Below, in pieces: positions 35,443-45,370 of a DNA stretch of 64,000 bases. Below the pieces are notes generated by a model, which searched no databases, had not been told where the DNA came from, and saw nothing but the letters and a program-made list of their open reading frames with translations. A program made the translations under genes and the position numbers. Numbering within the stretch: the first letter of the stretch is position 1; the number at the start of each line of letters is the position of its first letter. Source of the stretch: JAJDXO01 sp965213765 (GTDB taxonomy: Bacteria > Pseudomonadota > Alphaproteobacteria > Rhodospirillales > UBA2165); the NCBI GenBank assembly GCA_965213765.1, contig OZ243926.1, positions 1,364,001 to 1,428,000 of the forward strand, in the 5' to 3' direction.

Positions 35443-36179
35443 CTAGTGGATTGATCGGATCAAAAGAGTCCGATTTGGGATTTCTTGTTTGGTTGTGGCG
35501 TGCGAGTCTGGCGCATGCGCAGCGGTATCTCCTTCACCATATCTTCCCGCGACCGTCAGCGATTGCAAGCGATCGTCGCGGCCCCCAAGAGCCCGCAGAA
35601 ACACGTCTGGCGTGCGCGTATTGTCCTTCTGAGCGGCGAGGGTCTGGGCGCCTCGGCGATCATGGCCGCGACCGGAAAGTCCAAGACCTGCGTGTGGCGC
35701 TGGCAGGAGCGGTTCATGCACGAGGGCGTGGACGGCCTGCTTCGCGACAGGTCCCGTCCGCCGGGCAAGGCGCCGGTCCCGCCGGAGCGCGTCGCCGAGA
35801 TCGTCCGCCTGACGCAGCAACCGCCGCCGTTCGAGGCGACCCACTGGACGCTGCGCGCGATGGCGAAGGTGGCCGGCGTCGCGGCCTCGACGGTACAGGC
35901 GATCTGGAAGGCCCACGGCCTCAGCCGCGCTGGACCTTCCATTTCACACCGACCTCGTGCTCGTGGCTCAATGCTGTCGAGGGTTTCTTCGCCAAACTCA
36001 CGCGGTGCAGGCTCAAGCATGGCGTCTTCCATTCCGTCGTCGACCTTCAGGCCGCCATCAACCGTTTCGTCCGTGAATACAATGCCGGGAACCCGCTGCC
36101 ATTCGTCTGGAAAGCCGATCCTGATAAAATCATCGCCGCTCGAAACCGAGGGTTCCAAACGTTGGAATCAATCCACTAG
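35443..36179 (+). mobile_element. Internally deleted IS630-family element
   Basis: 737 bp between inverted ends CTAGTGGATTGAT (35443) and its complement ending at 36179, so both termini survive. The transposase starts around 35515 (MRSGISFTISSRDRQRLQAI), with the HTH region and EATHWTLRAMAKVAGVAAST, through IWKAHGLSRA. It then jumps, in another frame, to RWTFHFTPTSCSWLNAVEGF and the C-terminus. About 130 codons with the first catalytic Asp residues are missing. It is non-autonomous but might be mobilised in trans. Confidence 0.8.
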
Positions 36180-36244
36180 CGTCGGACCAATTCAGCCGCC
36201 GTACAACCCTTGGGGTGTAGCGGAAGGGCGGAAGCTGGGACAGT

Positions 36245-36646
36245 AAGATCTGCGGATCATCCAGCGGGTTGTCCAGGTGTGCCGCACGCTTGGTGTGTCG
36301 GAACAGAGCTACTACCGCTGGCGCAAGGAGTATGGTGGTCTCCGGACCGATCAGGCTAAACGTTTGAAGGAGTTGGAGAAAGAGAATGGTCGTCTGCGGA
36401 AAGCGGTCTCCGATCTGACCCTGGACAAGCTGATCCTGAAAGAGGCGCTTGAGGGAAACTACTGAGCCCCGCCCACCGCCGGCAGTGCGTCGATCATCTT
36501 CAGGCCGAATTGGGTATCTCGGAGCGCCGCGGCTGTGCTGTTGTGGGTCAGCATCGTTCGACCCAACGGAAGATACCCCGCGGCAGTGACGATGAAGAGG
36601 CACTGACGGCTACGATCATCCGACTGGCCATAGCGTACCTGGGCTG
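36245..36646 (+). pseudogene. IS3-family orfA and start of orfB
   Basis: LRIIQRVVQVCRTLGVSEQS, YYRWRKEYGGLRTDQAKRLK and ENGRLRKAVSDLTLDKLILK are an IS3 orfA with leucine zipper, ending EGNY. orfB follows in another frame with LSPAHRRQCVDHLQAELGIS and QHRSTQRKIPRGSDDEEALT. It stops matching at about 36646, where an inverted recombinase fragment begins. The catalytic domain is absent. Confidence 0.75.
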
Positions 36647-36790
36647 GCGCCACACGGTGGTGCCGTCGCGACGCTTCGCGGGCAGATCTAGTCCGTGTTC
36701 GAGGAACCACAACAGTGCCTGGCGGGCGTTGCCCAGTTCCTCGACCTTGTCGAAGACCAGTGCAATCGCCTCCTGCACCCGGCGGTCCAC
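36647..36790 (-). pseudogene. Serine-recombinase fragment
   Basis: Minus-strand RRVQEAIALVFDKVEELGNA, then RQALLWFLEHGLDLPAKRRD and VWRQPRY. This is the start of the DUF4368/recombinase domain of transposon-type serine recombinases. No catalytic domain is present. The small accessory protein at 31247 may come from the same kind of element. Confidence 0.65.
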
Positions 36791-36903
36791 TTGCCGATGG
36801 CGAGACGGAAGCCGATGCCGACAGCGGAGACCTCCCCAAAGCTATTTTCCTCAGACTTGTGATCCAACTTACCCAACAATGCGTGGCATGAACGTCAACC
36901 GAC

Positions 36904-38819
36904 TCAGAGACTCGCCTCTAAGAACTCAAGAATTTTGTCATGCATGGTTACTAAATTTGAGCGGCGCCTGATGGTATGGCCCTCGTCATCGAAGTACAAT
37001 GCTTCGACCTCCCTGCCGCTACTTTTGAGACTTTTCTCGAATGATTGCGTTGCCGCCGGACTTACCCGCCCGTCTCGCATGCCAACGATCAGCAGCACCG
37101 GCGCACGAATTTTTTCGATGTTTTCGGCCGGGGAGAATGACGCAAGTTTGTTCTTGAGTTCTTCCTCAGTGGGATGCGCGCCAGGCAAGCCAAGATACTT
37201 GTTCCACACGAAGCCGCCCAATGGTGAACTCTGCATCTTGTGAATAAATTCAGGAAGGTCAGCGATGCCGTTTATGGATATGGCAGCCTTAACCTTTCCA
37301 GCTTCCTGAAATGCGCCGAGCAGAGCCGCGTACCCGCCGAAACTCAATCCCATTAGGGCCACCCGCTCAGCATCAACTCTGTGGTGTTTTGTTAGGTGAT
37401 CGATCGCTGCGTTAATGTCCTCGATCAGGCCCTCAAATACCCGGCCGAGGACCGCTTCTTGATAGTCGATACCGAAGCCGGAAGATCCGCGGTAATTCAG
37501 AGCCAAGACCGCATATCCGCGATTAGCCAACAACTGAGTCCGCCTGTCAAAATTGGCAGATACCGACCCCATGGTCCGCCATGGAGGCGAATAATCAACG
37601 GCACCGGTTCTTGGTCGGCGTCCTTAGGCATGGTCAGATATGACGGCATTTCCCGTCCGTCCACAGCGGGAATTCCAATTGACACAGTGTTCGAGAATTG
37701 TGCTGTCCGGTTGGAGTATGAGGCGGCGGCCAGCTGTTGGATCTGGTCACGCTCGACATCCAAGAGGAACAGTTCCTGAGGTAGGGTTAGACCCTGGACG
37801 GTAACCAGCCACCGGTTTTCGCGGCGGTCTATGTCAACGATGTTGATCCAGACCGGGTTGGCATACCTGGCTCGCAGACGCTCAAATAGAGTCTTTGGTG
37901 CAGTGTCAAAATAGTAAAACTTCCCGAAGGGATCGGAGGTTTTCGCGACAAGGGGGCGGCGCTTATCCCGGCTCATATAAACCCATCGGAGTGATTTCTG
38001 CGGGTCAGCGTAAACAACGCGCTCTTCGCCGGTTGATAGATTTACATTGACCATGGCAGCAAAATTTCGGCCGCGGTCGGAGAGAGCCAAGAACTCACCA
38101 TTCAGATCAATGGGGCTGAGTGGTGTAAATATTCTGTCCGACGGGTAATGAAATGCCGGCAGCCAACCAGAACCACCTGATCGGTAGGCCCAATGTATAT
38201 TGCCACCGTCATCCGCGGCACTACGCCCAACCACATTGTCGCCATGATCCCAGACGACGACGCCATGGGGCGGCAGACCCTCGACAACCGTCTCGCAGCG
38301 TGGCGCAGCACCGAGCAGGTCAGAACAGCGGTGGATATCACGTTGCCGGCTCCTATTGCTGCTTCTTGCAGCAACCAATAGCGATTGAGACTCCGTCTGA
38401 GGATATCTCACGACCCGCCATTGTTTAAGATTGGTAGGGGAAATGCTGTGCTGGCCCGAAACCCGATTGACCAGATCGTAGACGTAAAGGTTCTTGCGAG
38501 TAGACGCGTAGATTGAATTGCTATCGAGCCGCCAATGTGCGCTGGTAAAATTTTCTCTATGAATATCGAGAAATCGGTCTTCGGCAAATTCAAAGACGTC
38601 AATTCGGCGCGTGCCATCAATCGCTCGTCGAACCAGGGACTTGGTTCCGTCGGGAGAAAGTTGGACATGGAAGTTTTGGTGGTCTGGACTAAAAAGTTCG
38701 GAAGTCGTTAGCGACTGACCGGTGCCCAGTTTTAAGCCAAGAGCTAAACCGGCAGCTAAAGTGACGACCGAAACAGAAACAACTAAATATGCCTTCGGCC
38801 TAATCGTTCTTTTCATCAA
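36904..38819 (-). pseudogene. S9-family (prolyl oligopeptidase-like) peptidase with frameshift
   Basis: The N-terminus (38819) has a membrane anchor or signal (AYLVVSVSVVTLAAGLALGL). A beta-propeller region follows (HVQLSPDGTKSLVRRAIDGT). The hydrolase domain begins VPLIIRLHGGPWG and loses frame at about 37565 near TGGGGT. The other frame continues NRGYAVLALNYRGSSGFGID with the nucleophile GLSFGGYAAL, Asp in VGMRDGRVSP and His in DDEGHTIRRRSN. All triad residues are present, and only the one-base shift separates the halves. It may be a recent inactivation or a sequencing error. Confidence 0.8.
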
Positions 38820-39096
38820 TATGTGCCGAAGAAGGATACATTGCTACGGCGATGAGACCCCATGCACCCGAATAAACGGATAACACCGGAAGCATCTCAA
38901 CAGCCTCTGTTGAACCGTTCATCCAATGGTCCGAGAGCACATTCGCCACCAACCACACTATCGCGAAGATGCCAACTGACCGGGACAGAAAACCATACTT
39001 AATCGCATAGGTCAGTAGTCCTACGCGTTGGTCCTCAGGAAACGCATCACTCCAAGTAGGCAATTTGAACATCTGTCCACTTACCTCCTCTGACAT
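38800..39096 (-). CDS. Small membrane protein (paralogue A)
   Basis: 98 residues: LLTYAIKYGFLSRSVGIFAI, then VWLVANVLSDHW, and PVLSVYSGAWGLIAVAMYPS. Two TM helices. It overlaps the start of the S9 peptidase by about 20 nt, so it may be co-transcribed. It shares layout and key words (YGF-S--VG, near-C-terminal WG) with the ORF at 39243. Function unknown. Confidence 0.55.
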   Translation of the reverse strand: MSEEVSGQMFKLPTWSDAFPEDQRVGLLTYAIKYGFLSRSVGIFAIVWLVANVLSDHWMNGSTEAVEMLPVLSVYSGAWGLIAVAMYPSSAHIDEKND

Positions 39097-39242
39097 TAGA
39101 GTAAATTGTTGCGCCAATTAAATGCCAATGACGAATTAGCCAGGGTTTGCCGGTACGTCGAGAGTTCATTCGAACAACTATGGCGCATCAACTATGTGGA
39201 ATATTGTCCTACTTGCATTGTCGGCCAGGAAGGACCCCATCG

Positions 39243-39515
39243 TTATTCTTTACCATCGGCCAAGCTATCTGACGTGCCAAATCGAAGCAGAGCCAAGCAT
39301 CCCCATATCACGCTAAATCCTGCACAGAAAAGCGTGAGTTCGTCTACAGTTGTTGAGGATTCTCTCATTCGATCACGAATAGCTGCGCAAATTACACTCA
39401 CAAATGACACCATCCCAACATAATGGGAGAAAAATCCGTAAGCGAACAAGTACCGCCATAGCCCAATTTCGCACCTATCCGGAAAAAGTACATTTATCAA
39501 TAAACCTCTCCCCAC
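39243..39515 (-). CDS. Small membrane protein (paralogue B)
   Basis: 90 residues, GTG start at 39515. GLWRYLFAYGFFSHYVGMVS, then FVSVICAAIRDRMRESST, then LFCAGFSVIWGCLALLRFGT. Two TM helices in the same arrangement as the ORF at 38800. Function unknown. Confidence 0.5.
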   Translation of the reverse strand: MGRGLLINVLFPDRCEIGLWRYLFAYGFFSHYVGMVSFVSVICAAIRDRMRESSTTVDELTLFCAGFSVIWGCLALLRFGTSDSLADGKE

Positions 39516-39701
39516 TCCCGCGAATGAAAGTCATATAGCCGCTAGAGAAGAAATTAGTCTAGCGACCAAGGGGCCGCGACACGACCCAGAGCCGAAATTA
39601 TAGACTTGGTCTTAAATTTTAGGATCGTCACTTAATGCCAGACCCGAACAAATTCGCGAATAGCAAGGTCGATTTCGCAGATTCACAGAGCCACAGCAAA
39701 A

Positions 39702-39839
39702 TCACACATGGGCTCTGTTCTGCTCTCCGGATTCTACGTTTGCCATGTACCGACGGTACCTAACCAACGAGAGCACACCCCAAAAGACGCTGAAAAAAAG
39801 GCTGATGGACAACACCTCCCTAATCAATTTCTCCTTCAC
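39702..39839 (-). CDS. Short membrane peptide (paralogue C fragment)
   Basis: 45 codons from GTG at 39839, overlapping the end of the ORF at 39820. LSISLFFSVFWGVLSLVRYR is like the second half of paralogue B (FSVIWGCLALLRF). The first TM helix is missing, so it may be a decayed copy. Confidence 0.4.
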   Translation of the reverse strand: MKEKLIREVLSISLFFSVFWGVLSLVRYRRYMANVESGEQNRAHV

Positions 39840-40017
39840 CGCGCCTAGTAAAGAGAATTTTTTCCAGCGCCTCCTTGTTCAACGATCCGGCCAAGACGGC
39901 CATGAAAACGGCCACAAGTAAATCAATGTTTGTATTAAAAAGCTGTTGGCGCCCTGTGACGGATGAATAGGCCGCAAGCCCTCCCGCCAATATGCAAATA
40001 AATGTATGCACAACCAA
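39820..40017 (-). CDS. Small membrane protein, unknown
   Basis: 65 residues. VVHTFICILAGGLAAYSSVT and LLVAVFMAVLAGSLNKEALE are TM-like helices. The C-terminus is basic (LFTRRGEGEID). It is part of the run of small minus-strand membrane ORFs. Not recognised. Confidence 0.45.
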   Translation of the reverse strand: MVVHTFICILAGGLAAYSSVTGRQQLFNTNIDLLVAVFMAVLAGSLNKEALEKILFTRRGEGEID

Positions 40018-40479
40018 ACTCCCTTCGTTGGAAATTCAATTGGTGGAGGACATTTGTACACTACGGATTGGAATACAAGATACGGCCCGTGGCAATATTC
40101 AAGAGCATTATGCTGAGGCTGCTATGATTTCGGGGAGCGGTTCTGGTTCTGCATCGGGATTTGCAGTGGTTGTGTAGCTGCACACGGCACCAACGCTGGT
40201 TCCAACAACCGAATTGGCATCCGCAGGGTTTGGTCGCTGTTGCAATGGGCGGAGACTTGGGCGCCGGCGTGGCGCTTCAGCGCCCGCGTGCGGCGATGGC
40301 GCGATACGCCGGGCCGGCGGCGATGCATCGTTCGAAGAACGAGGAGCCGCTGGCGAGCGCAGGCCCGTATGGTTGGCGGTGGCGCGAAGCGCCCCGTCAT
40401 GGGCCGTGGCTTTATGCACACGGCGCAAAAACGGGGCCAGTCTCGGCTGTGTGATGGCGGAGGCCGGCCCTGAACGGCG
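40018..40479. other. No convincing gene
   Basis: GC-rich stretch with overlapping ORFs on both strands that have low-complexity Arg/Ala composition. Nothing recognised. Confidence 0.35.
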
Positions 40480-40914
40480 GCGATATCGGAGCGGGGGTGT
40501 AGGGCGGATCAGGTGCATCTCCGGGCAACCAGATTGGTATCCTATAGGAAATTCCATAGTTCCCTGGAGAACCACGCCAAGAAATCGCCAACGGTTTCAA
40601 TACGATAGCAGCGGTTCTCCGGAGAATCTACTCATTCCGGCATACGTCTGGCGCCGCCTGTCGCCAATTGGCGTCGAAACTGTACTATTAGCGTACGCAT
40701 GACCCCATTCACCTTCAGGTGCGTCGGGTGTGAGAACCAAACGCCGAAGGGCGTCCAAAAGGCTAAAACCTACAGCGATGTTCATGGGGGCATCGACGCC
40801 GTCGAAGACGGCGGAGGGGAGCCGCCACGGCGATCGAGTGACGGCTGGTGCGGACACTGCCATGGGACGGAGTGCCGAACGAAGTGCAGGCGGGCTCCGC
40901 AGGAGCGCCTGCAC
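40480..40914. repeat. Structured ~430-bp repeat, copy A
   Basis: About 85% identical (by eye) to 48222-48653, including ACCAGATTGGTATCCT, TCCCTGGAGAACC, GCATACGTCTGGCGCC and a long identical block CATCGACGCCGTCGAAGACG. It contains the near-palindrome CTGGAGAACCAC (40564-40575) with GCGGTTCTCCGG (40611-40622). At its end is a hairpin GTGCAGGCG/CGCCTGCAC at 40884-40914. No ORF is conserved between the copies. Confidence 0.75.
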
Positions 40915-41177
40915 GAGTGTCGCGAGCGATGGGAGCGACGGTGCGGCGGGGTCAGCGCAGTTGCCGATGCACTCATGCACAGCATGGTGCAGCGGCGCGT
41001 GACGCGGCAGCGGAACGCAACCGCGATCGGCGAGCAACAGCGAGCCGGAGCACGAGCGCGGCGCGAAGCGCGCGCGAGGACGGCGTCGCCGCATCATCGA
41101 TGTGCGAACGAAGAAACGGGCCGCGCCGCCACCTCCCGTTGCCGGGGATGACGACGCGGCCCGTCGAGGCGGTGCGG

Positions 41178-42122
41178 TCAGGCCGCGCACCGGGCGACCG
41201 GGATGCCGAGGGTGCGCGCTTTGTCGACAAGGTTCTCGGTGATGCCGGAACCGGGAAACGCGATCACGCCCTTCGGCAGGAGGTTGAGCAGTTCGTCGTT
41301 GCGCCTGAACGGGGCGGCACGGCCATGGCGGTCCCAGTCCGGCTTGCAGACAACCTGGTGGACGCCGTTGCGCTCCGCCCAGCTTGCCGCGATCTTCTCG
41401 ACGCCGGGTCCGCCGCCGTGGACGAGGACGATGTCGGCGCACTTCGCCTTCGCCGTGTCGAGGCGCGCGATGACGGCTGCCGGGTCGGCGACGTCCTTGC
41501 CGCCGGCGATGGCGACGAGGGTGCCCTCGGGCAGGTGCGCTTGCGTCTCGCGGTCCTTCCGGGCGCGCTGGTAGTCGCGGGCGTCGATGCTGGCGGCGGT
41601 CAGCTTGCCGGTCTGCGAGACGTGGCTGCCGTGACGCGGGCGCCAGACCTCGCCGGTCTCGCCGCGGTACTGCTCGGCCACGGCGTCGCGCATGGTCTCG
41701 AAGGCGTCGCGGCGGTCGCCGAGGTTCCGCGCGCGGTCGGTGACCAGTTCCAGCTCGCGGGACTTGATCTCGGAGCCGTCCTGGGCGCGCTGGAGGTCGC
41801 GCAACTCCGGGCTGAGCCGGTCGACGGAGCGGTCGAGGCGGCGGACCTGGGCGTCGAGCATGTTGACGAAGCCCCAGAGCAGGCTCTCGCGCTCGTCCGC
41901 CAACTGGAACCCGTCCGGGCAGGCGCCCTCGGCGATGATGCGGAAGGCTTCGGTGACGGCGTCGGTGGCGCTGTCGTGGTCCCACACCTCGCGGCTGTCG
42001 AACTCGTCCCGCTCGGGGGTTGCGCCGTAGAGGGCGGCGTTCTCGCAGACGGTGGCGGTGACGGACTGCCCAGCGGTTTCAGTGGCGGTCTCGATGGTGT
42101 CGATGTTCTCGATGGTGGTCAT
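41178..42122 (-). CDS. DUF2493 (SLOG-like) protein
   Basis: 314 residues of a type frequent on alphaproteobacterial plasmids and ICEs. The N-terminal half is helical and acidic (DSATDAVTEAFRIIAEGACP). The C-terminal DUF2493 domain shows VAIAGGKDVADPAAVIARLD, IVLVHGGGPGVEKIAASWAE and KGVIAFPGSGITENLVDKAR. These Gly-rich turns are characteristic of SLOG nucleotide-binding folds. A ligand related to nucleotides is likely from the fold, but the substrate is unknown. A tandem 20-bp repeat lies upstream. Confidence 0.85.
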   Translation of the reverse strand: MTTIENIDTIETATETAGQSVTATVCENAALYGATPERDEFDSREVWDHDSATDAVTEAFRIIAEGACPDGFQLADERESLLWGFVNMLDAQVRRLDRSVDRLSPELRDLQRAQDGSEIKSRELELVTDRARNLGDRRDAFETMRDAVAEQYRGETGEVWRPRHGSHVSQTGKLTAASIDARDYQRARKDRETQAHLPEGTLVAIAGGKDVADPAAVIARLDTAKAKCADIVLVHGGGPGVEKIAASWAERNGVHQVVCKPDWDRHGRAAPFRRNDELLNLLPKGVIAFPGSGITENLVDKARTLGIPVARCAA

Positions 42123-42235
42123 GACGATCTCCTTGATGATCGGGTTGCAGCGATCGGAGCATCTGCCCCGAAGTGATGTCCTGTTGGGAACCGCGCGCGC
42201 AGCGGAAGCACCTGGCCCTGGAAGCTCTTGGGGCG

Positions 42236-42275
42236 GAGTGGTGCGGAAAGTCGCCGAGTGGTGCGGAAGATCGCC
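42236..42275. repeat. Two tandem 20-bp units upstream of the DUF2493 gene
   Basis: GAGTGGTGCGGAAAGTCGCC followed directly by GAGTGGTGCGGAAGATCGCC. They lie 114-153 bp before the ATG at 42122 and could be an operator for that gene. The rest of 42123-42493 shows no gene. Confidence 0.6.
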
Positions 42276-42493
42276 CTTCGATCTTCACGGTCGGCGGCTT
42301 TCACGGTCCGCCCCTAGAGCTTCTTCGGCCAGGCCGGAGGGAGCCCGGCGACCGGAGGACCCCGGAGGGGTTGCTGTAGCGAGCACGTGGATCACAATGG
42401 GAGATCACGTAGGTTGGCCAATTCTTTCCACCCGCACCGACCCCATCGGCGGTTCGGTTTGGCACATCGTTGAAAGGGAGGCACGGTGGCGCG

Positions 42494-42829
42494 TCACGCA
42501 CCCGCCCGCTCCGCCAGCCGTTCGGACGCCCATGCCGCCGCGCGGGCCAGCACATCGCCGTGACAGGGCAGCGGCTCGCACCAGCAGGCCAGCCAGCAGC
42601 CGTCCAACTCCGCGAGCTCTTCCAGCGTCACCTCGCCCGCCCGGATGCGGCGCCAGAGATCGGCGCGGTAACGGGCGACGGCCTCGGCATGGGTGACTCC
42701 GCCGGTCACGAGATACGGGTTGCCCCATTTCGTGCGGCGGTCGATCAGCACGGTGTTGTCGACGACGTGCGCATATTCGAACTCTTCGCGCAGCCTGGGC
42801 TCGTGCTTCAGATTGACGATGGCTCTCAT
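42494..42829 (-). CDS. DUF4326 protein
   Basis: 111 residues: IVNLKHEPRLREEFEYAHVV, DRRTKWGNPYLVTGGVTHAE, GCWLACWCEPLPCHGDVLAR. The WGNP and C-x-C-x4-CH clusters are the hallmark of DUF4326, a small family found on plasmids and phages. Function not known. It probably belongs to the same element as DUF2493. Confidence 0.85.
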   Translation of the reverse strand: MRAIVNLKHEPRLREEFEYAHVVDNTVLIDRRTKWGNPYLVTGGVTHAEAVARYRADLWRRIRAGEVTLEELAELDGCWLACWCEPLPCHGDVLARAAAWASERLAERAGA

Positions 42830-42991
42830 TTTCTCTCTCCTTGTGTCGGCTTGCCCGATCCCCCAGTTCTTCTCTTCCTCCAGCCGGCGGGCACGATGAC
42901 CGTGGCGGCGACGGCCGCCCGCGCCCGCATCGCGGCCCGCGCACAGCGCCGGGCGAGATACCCGGCCGGGAAGAGGCTCCAGGTGGGCAGC

Positions 42992-43021
42992 AAAAAAAGG
43001 CCGGCGCGCGAGGCGCCGGCC
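42992..43021 (-). terminator. Rho-independent terminator, minus strand
   Basis: On the minus strand a 9-bp stem GGCCGGCGC/GCGCCGGCC with a short loop is followed by seven T (42992-42998). It would end a transcript coming from the right, but the gene it served has been replaced by the truncated alkyl sulfatase. Confidence 0.75.
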
Positions 43022-43041
43022 CAGTTGGGGAGGAACGATGA

Positions 43042-44502
43042 TGGGTCACCCATACGCATGCCGACCATTTCGGCGGCAGCCGCGGCGTCTTGACGGACGA
43101 TATGATCGCCGATGGCGACATCCCCATAATTGTTCCCGAGGGTTTCACACGATATTCCGTGAGCGAGGCGGTTCTGGCCGGCAACCAAATGGCACGCCGG
43201 GCGATGTATCAGTTCGGTCTCTTGGTGCCCCCGGGGCCCGCCGGCTTTGTAGATAGCGGGATCGGCAAGTCCAACGCGAAGGGCAATCGAAGCTTTGTGT
43301 TGCCGACCAAGGAAATTTCGAAGACCGGCGAACGGCTGACGGTTGACGGCGTTGAGTTTGTCTTCCAGATGGCCTCAGGCACCGAGGCACCGTCTGAGTT
43401 CATATTCTACCTACCTCAGCATAAGGCGTTGTGCATGGCCGAGGTCACCTGCCGTACCATGCACAATATTTTGACCTTGCGCGGCGCTGAGGTTCGCGAC
43501 CCTCTCCAATGGTCGGCGTGCATCGACGAGTCGCTGAATATGTTTGGCGACGAAGTCGAAATCTATTTCGCCTGTCACAACTGGCCGGAATGGGGAAACG
43601 AGAACATCCGCGAGTACCTGGAAGAGCAGCGCGATATCTATCGCTATATCCATGATCAGACTCTCCGGCTGGCGAACACCGGCTATACACCTCGGGAAAT
43701 TGCCGAGGAGGTAGAAGAGCCCGAGTTCATGAAGCAGTCCTTTTCCGTGCGCGGATATTACGGGACGCTGAACCACAATCTGAAAGCAACTTACCAAAAA
43801 TATTACGGTTACTTTGATGGCAATCCCGCTCATCTCGAGCCCCACACGCCGGTTGAGGAGGGCAAGAGATACGTCCAGGCGATGGGCGGCAGCGACGCCG
43901 TTTTGGACCTCGCATGGTCGGCATTCGAAGCGGGAGACTACCGCTGGGCCGCAACGATTCTCAATCACTTGGTCTTCGCTGAGCCTTCTAACGAAACAGC
44001 AAGAGCGATGCTGGCATCGACATATGAGCAGCTCGGTTTCCAAGCGGAGTCGGTCATTTGGCGCAACATCTATCTCTGTGGAGCTCACGAACTACGAGAG
44101 GGCGTAAAACCGCGTCAGAGAGTCGGTGGGGTCAACGAAGATATCGCGCGGGCTATGCCGATCGGTGACTTCTTCAATCTCCTCGCCGTCAAACTCGACC
44201 CGGCAAAGGCGAAGTCTGTCGACTGCGCCATCAATTTTGAACTCACGGACTCGGATGAGAGTGTCGTGGTGACTGTTGGAAAACAGGTCGAGAACCACAA
44301 GCTCAATGCGCGGGATGATGACGCAGACCTGACCGTTTCACTAACTCGAACTACGCTCAACGATATCGCGTACGGCCGCAGTTCCATTGATGACGCCATG
44401 GAGAGTGGCTCGGTCAATGTGACCGGTAGTGTCGACACGTTTAAGGCCTACCTCGAAATGCACGATACATTCGATTTGTGGTTCAACGTCGTTGAGCCCT
44501 AG
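43042..44502 (+). pseudogene. Alkyl sulfatase, 5'-truncated
   Basis: Metallo-beta-lactamase-fold alkyl sulfatase (SdsA/YjcS kind). The frame begins right after a TGA at 43039 with THTHADHFGGSRGV, the zinc motif HxHxDH, then DIPIIVPEGFTRYSV, FLPQHKALCMAEVT-like, HNWPEWGNENIREY, the dimerisation domain, and a C-terminal SCP2-like domain (TVSLTRTTLNDIAYGRSSID). About 170 N-terminal residues of the usual ~640 are missing. The first ATG (43090) lies after the zinc motif. It was probably inactivated by the junction with plasmid-type DNA at about 43041. Confidence 0.85.
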
Positions 44503-44542
44503 TGCCGTGTCGAGAGTAGCCGATTGACTTGAGGAGGATTTG

Positions 44543-45370
44543 ATGGCCCTGGAACTCTATTATCTTGAGGAGACTGACTCGATTTGCTCGAATCGAGTTG
44601 TTGTAACCCTGTCCGAGAAGGGAATTGCCGACTGGGTTCCCCACAAGATGATCCTCATGAACAGGGATCAGTTCACCCCGGAATATCTAAAGCTAAATCC
44701 GAATGGCACGGTTCCGACACTTGTTCACGATGGTGCCGTCATCCGAGAATCTTCTCTGATTTGCAGCTATATTGACAATTTGAAGGCTGATCCGCCGCTG
44801 TCGCCCAGTGACCTGGTTGAGCGCTATCACATGGCCGAATTCATAAAGTTATTTGATGAGCGAGGATTTGCGGCCACCGGGATCATCAACTTCGTGACCA
44901 AGTTTCGCCTGACGATCCCACGGGACAAATTGGAAGAACGCTGGAAGCACATTCCGGTCATTGATCGCCTTCATCGTCAGCAGTCCGTTATCAGGGAGGG
45001 TCTCGACTCCCTTTATGTACTGCGTGCCATCGGTGCCTGGGAAACTATCTTCCGGCGGATGGAGGCGGCGCTGGCTGACGGAAGGCCTTATCTTATGGGT
45101 GACCAGTTCACGCTGGCGGAAACCAACTCGGCGACGTTCGTCAAGGTGATCGAAATGATTCGCTTCCTGGATTTCTGGCTTGAGCCCTACCCGAAGACCA
45201 GAGAATGGTGGGACCGGGTTTCAAGCCGGCCGAGCATGCAGCAACTGGACACTTTTGCGAGTAACGCGGTCTCCGAGGATTCGCCCCATGCCAAGGCTGG
45301 GCGCGAGTGTGAAGCAGGCTTTCGCAATAAAATTGAAAAATACCGGGAGCAATTTGCGCACGCTTTGTAG
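44543..45370 (+). CDS. Glutathione S-transferase-family protein
   Basis: 275 residues. The thioredoxin-like N-terminal domain reads LELYYLEETDSICSNRVVVT, then LNPNGTVPTLVHDGAVIRES (the cis-Pro and ES motif). An all-helical C-terminal domain follows, with DGRPYLMGDQFTLAETNSAT. A GAGGAGG site 6 bp before the ATG at 44543 supports the start. It lies 37 bp after the alkyl sulfatase stop, in the same direction, so the two may have formed a catabolic operon. Confidence 0.85.
   Translation: MALELYYLEETDSICSNRVVVTLSEKGIADWVPHKMILMNRDQFTPEYLKLNPNGTVPTLVHDGAVIRESSLICSYIDNLKADPPLSPSDLVERYHMAEFIKLFDERGFAATGIINFVTKFRLTIPRDKLEERWKHIPVIDRLHRQQSVIREGLDSLYVLRAIGAWETIFRRMEAALADGRPYLMGDQFTLAETNSATFVKVIEMIRFLDFWLEPYPKTREWWDRVSSRPSMQQLDTFASNAVSEDSPHAKAGRECEAGFRNKIEKYREQFAHAL

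Noticed and set aside
40597..41985. 462-codon minus-strand ORF full of Arg and Pro
   Set aside because: It is a shadow of the DUF2493 gene in another frame; composition is typical of a GC-rich off-frame reading.
42826..43188. Minus-strand ORF coupled by ATGA to DUF4326
   Set aside because: It runs through a perfect rho-independent terminator and over the alkyl sulfatase zinc motif; the sequence is low-complexity.
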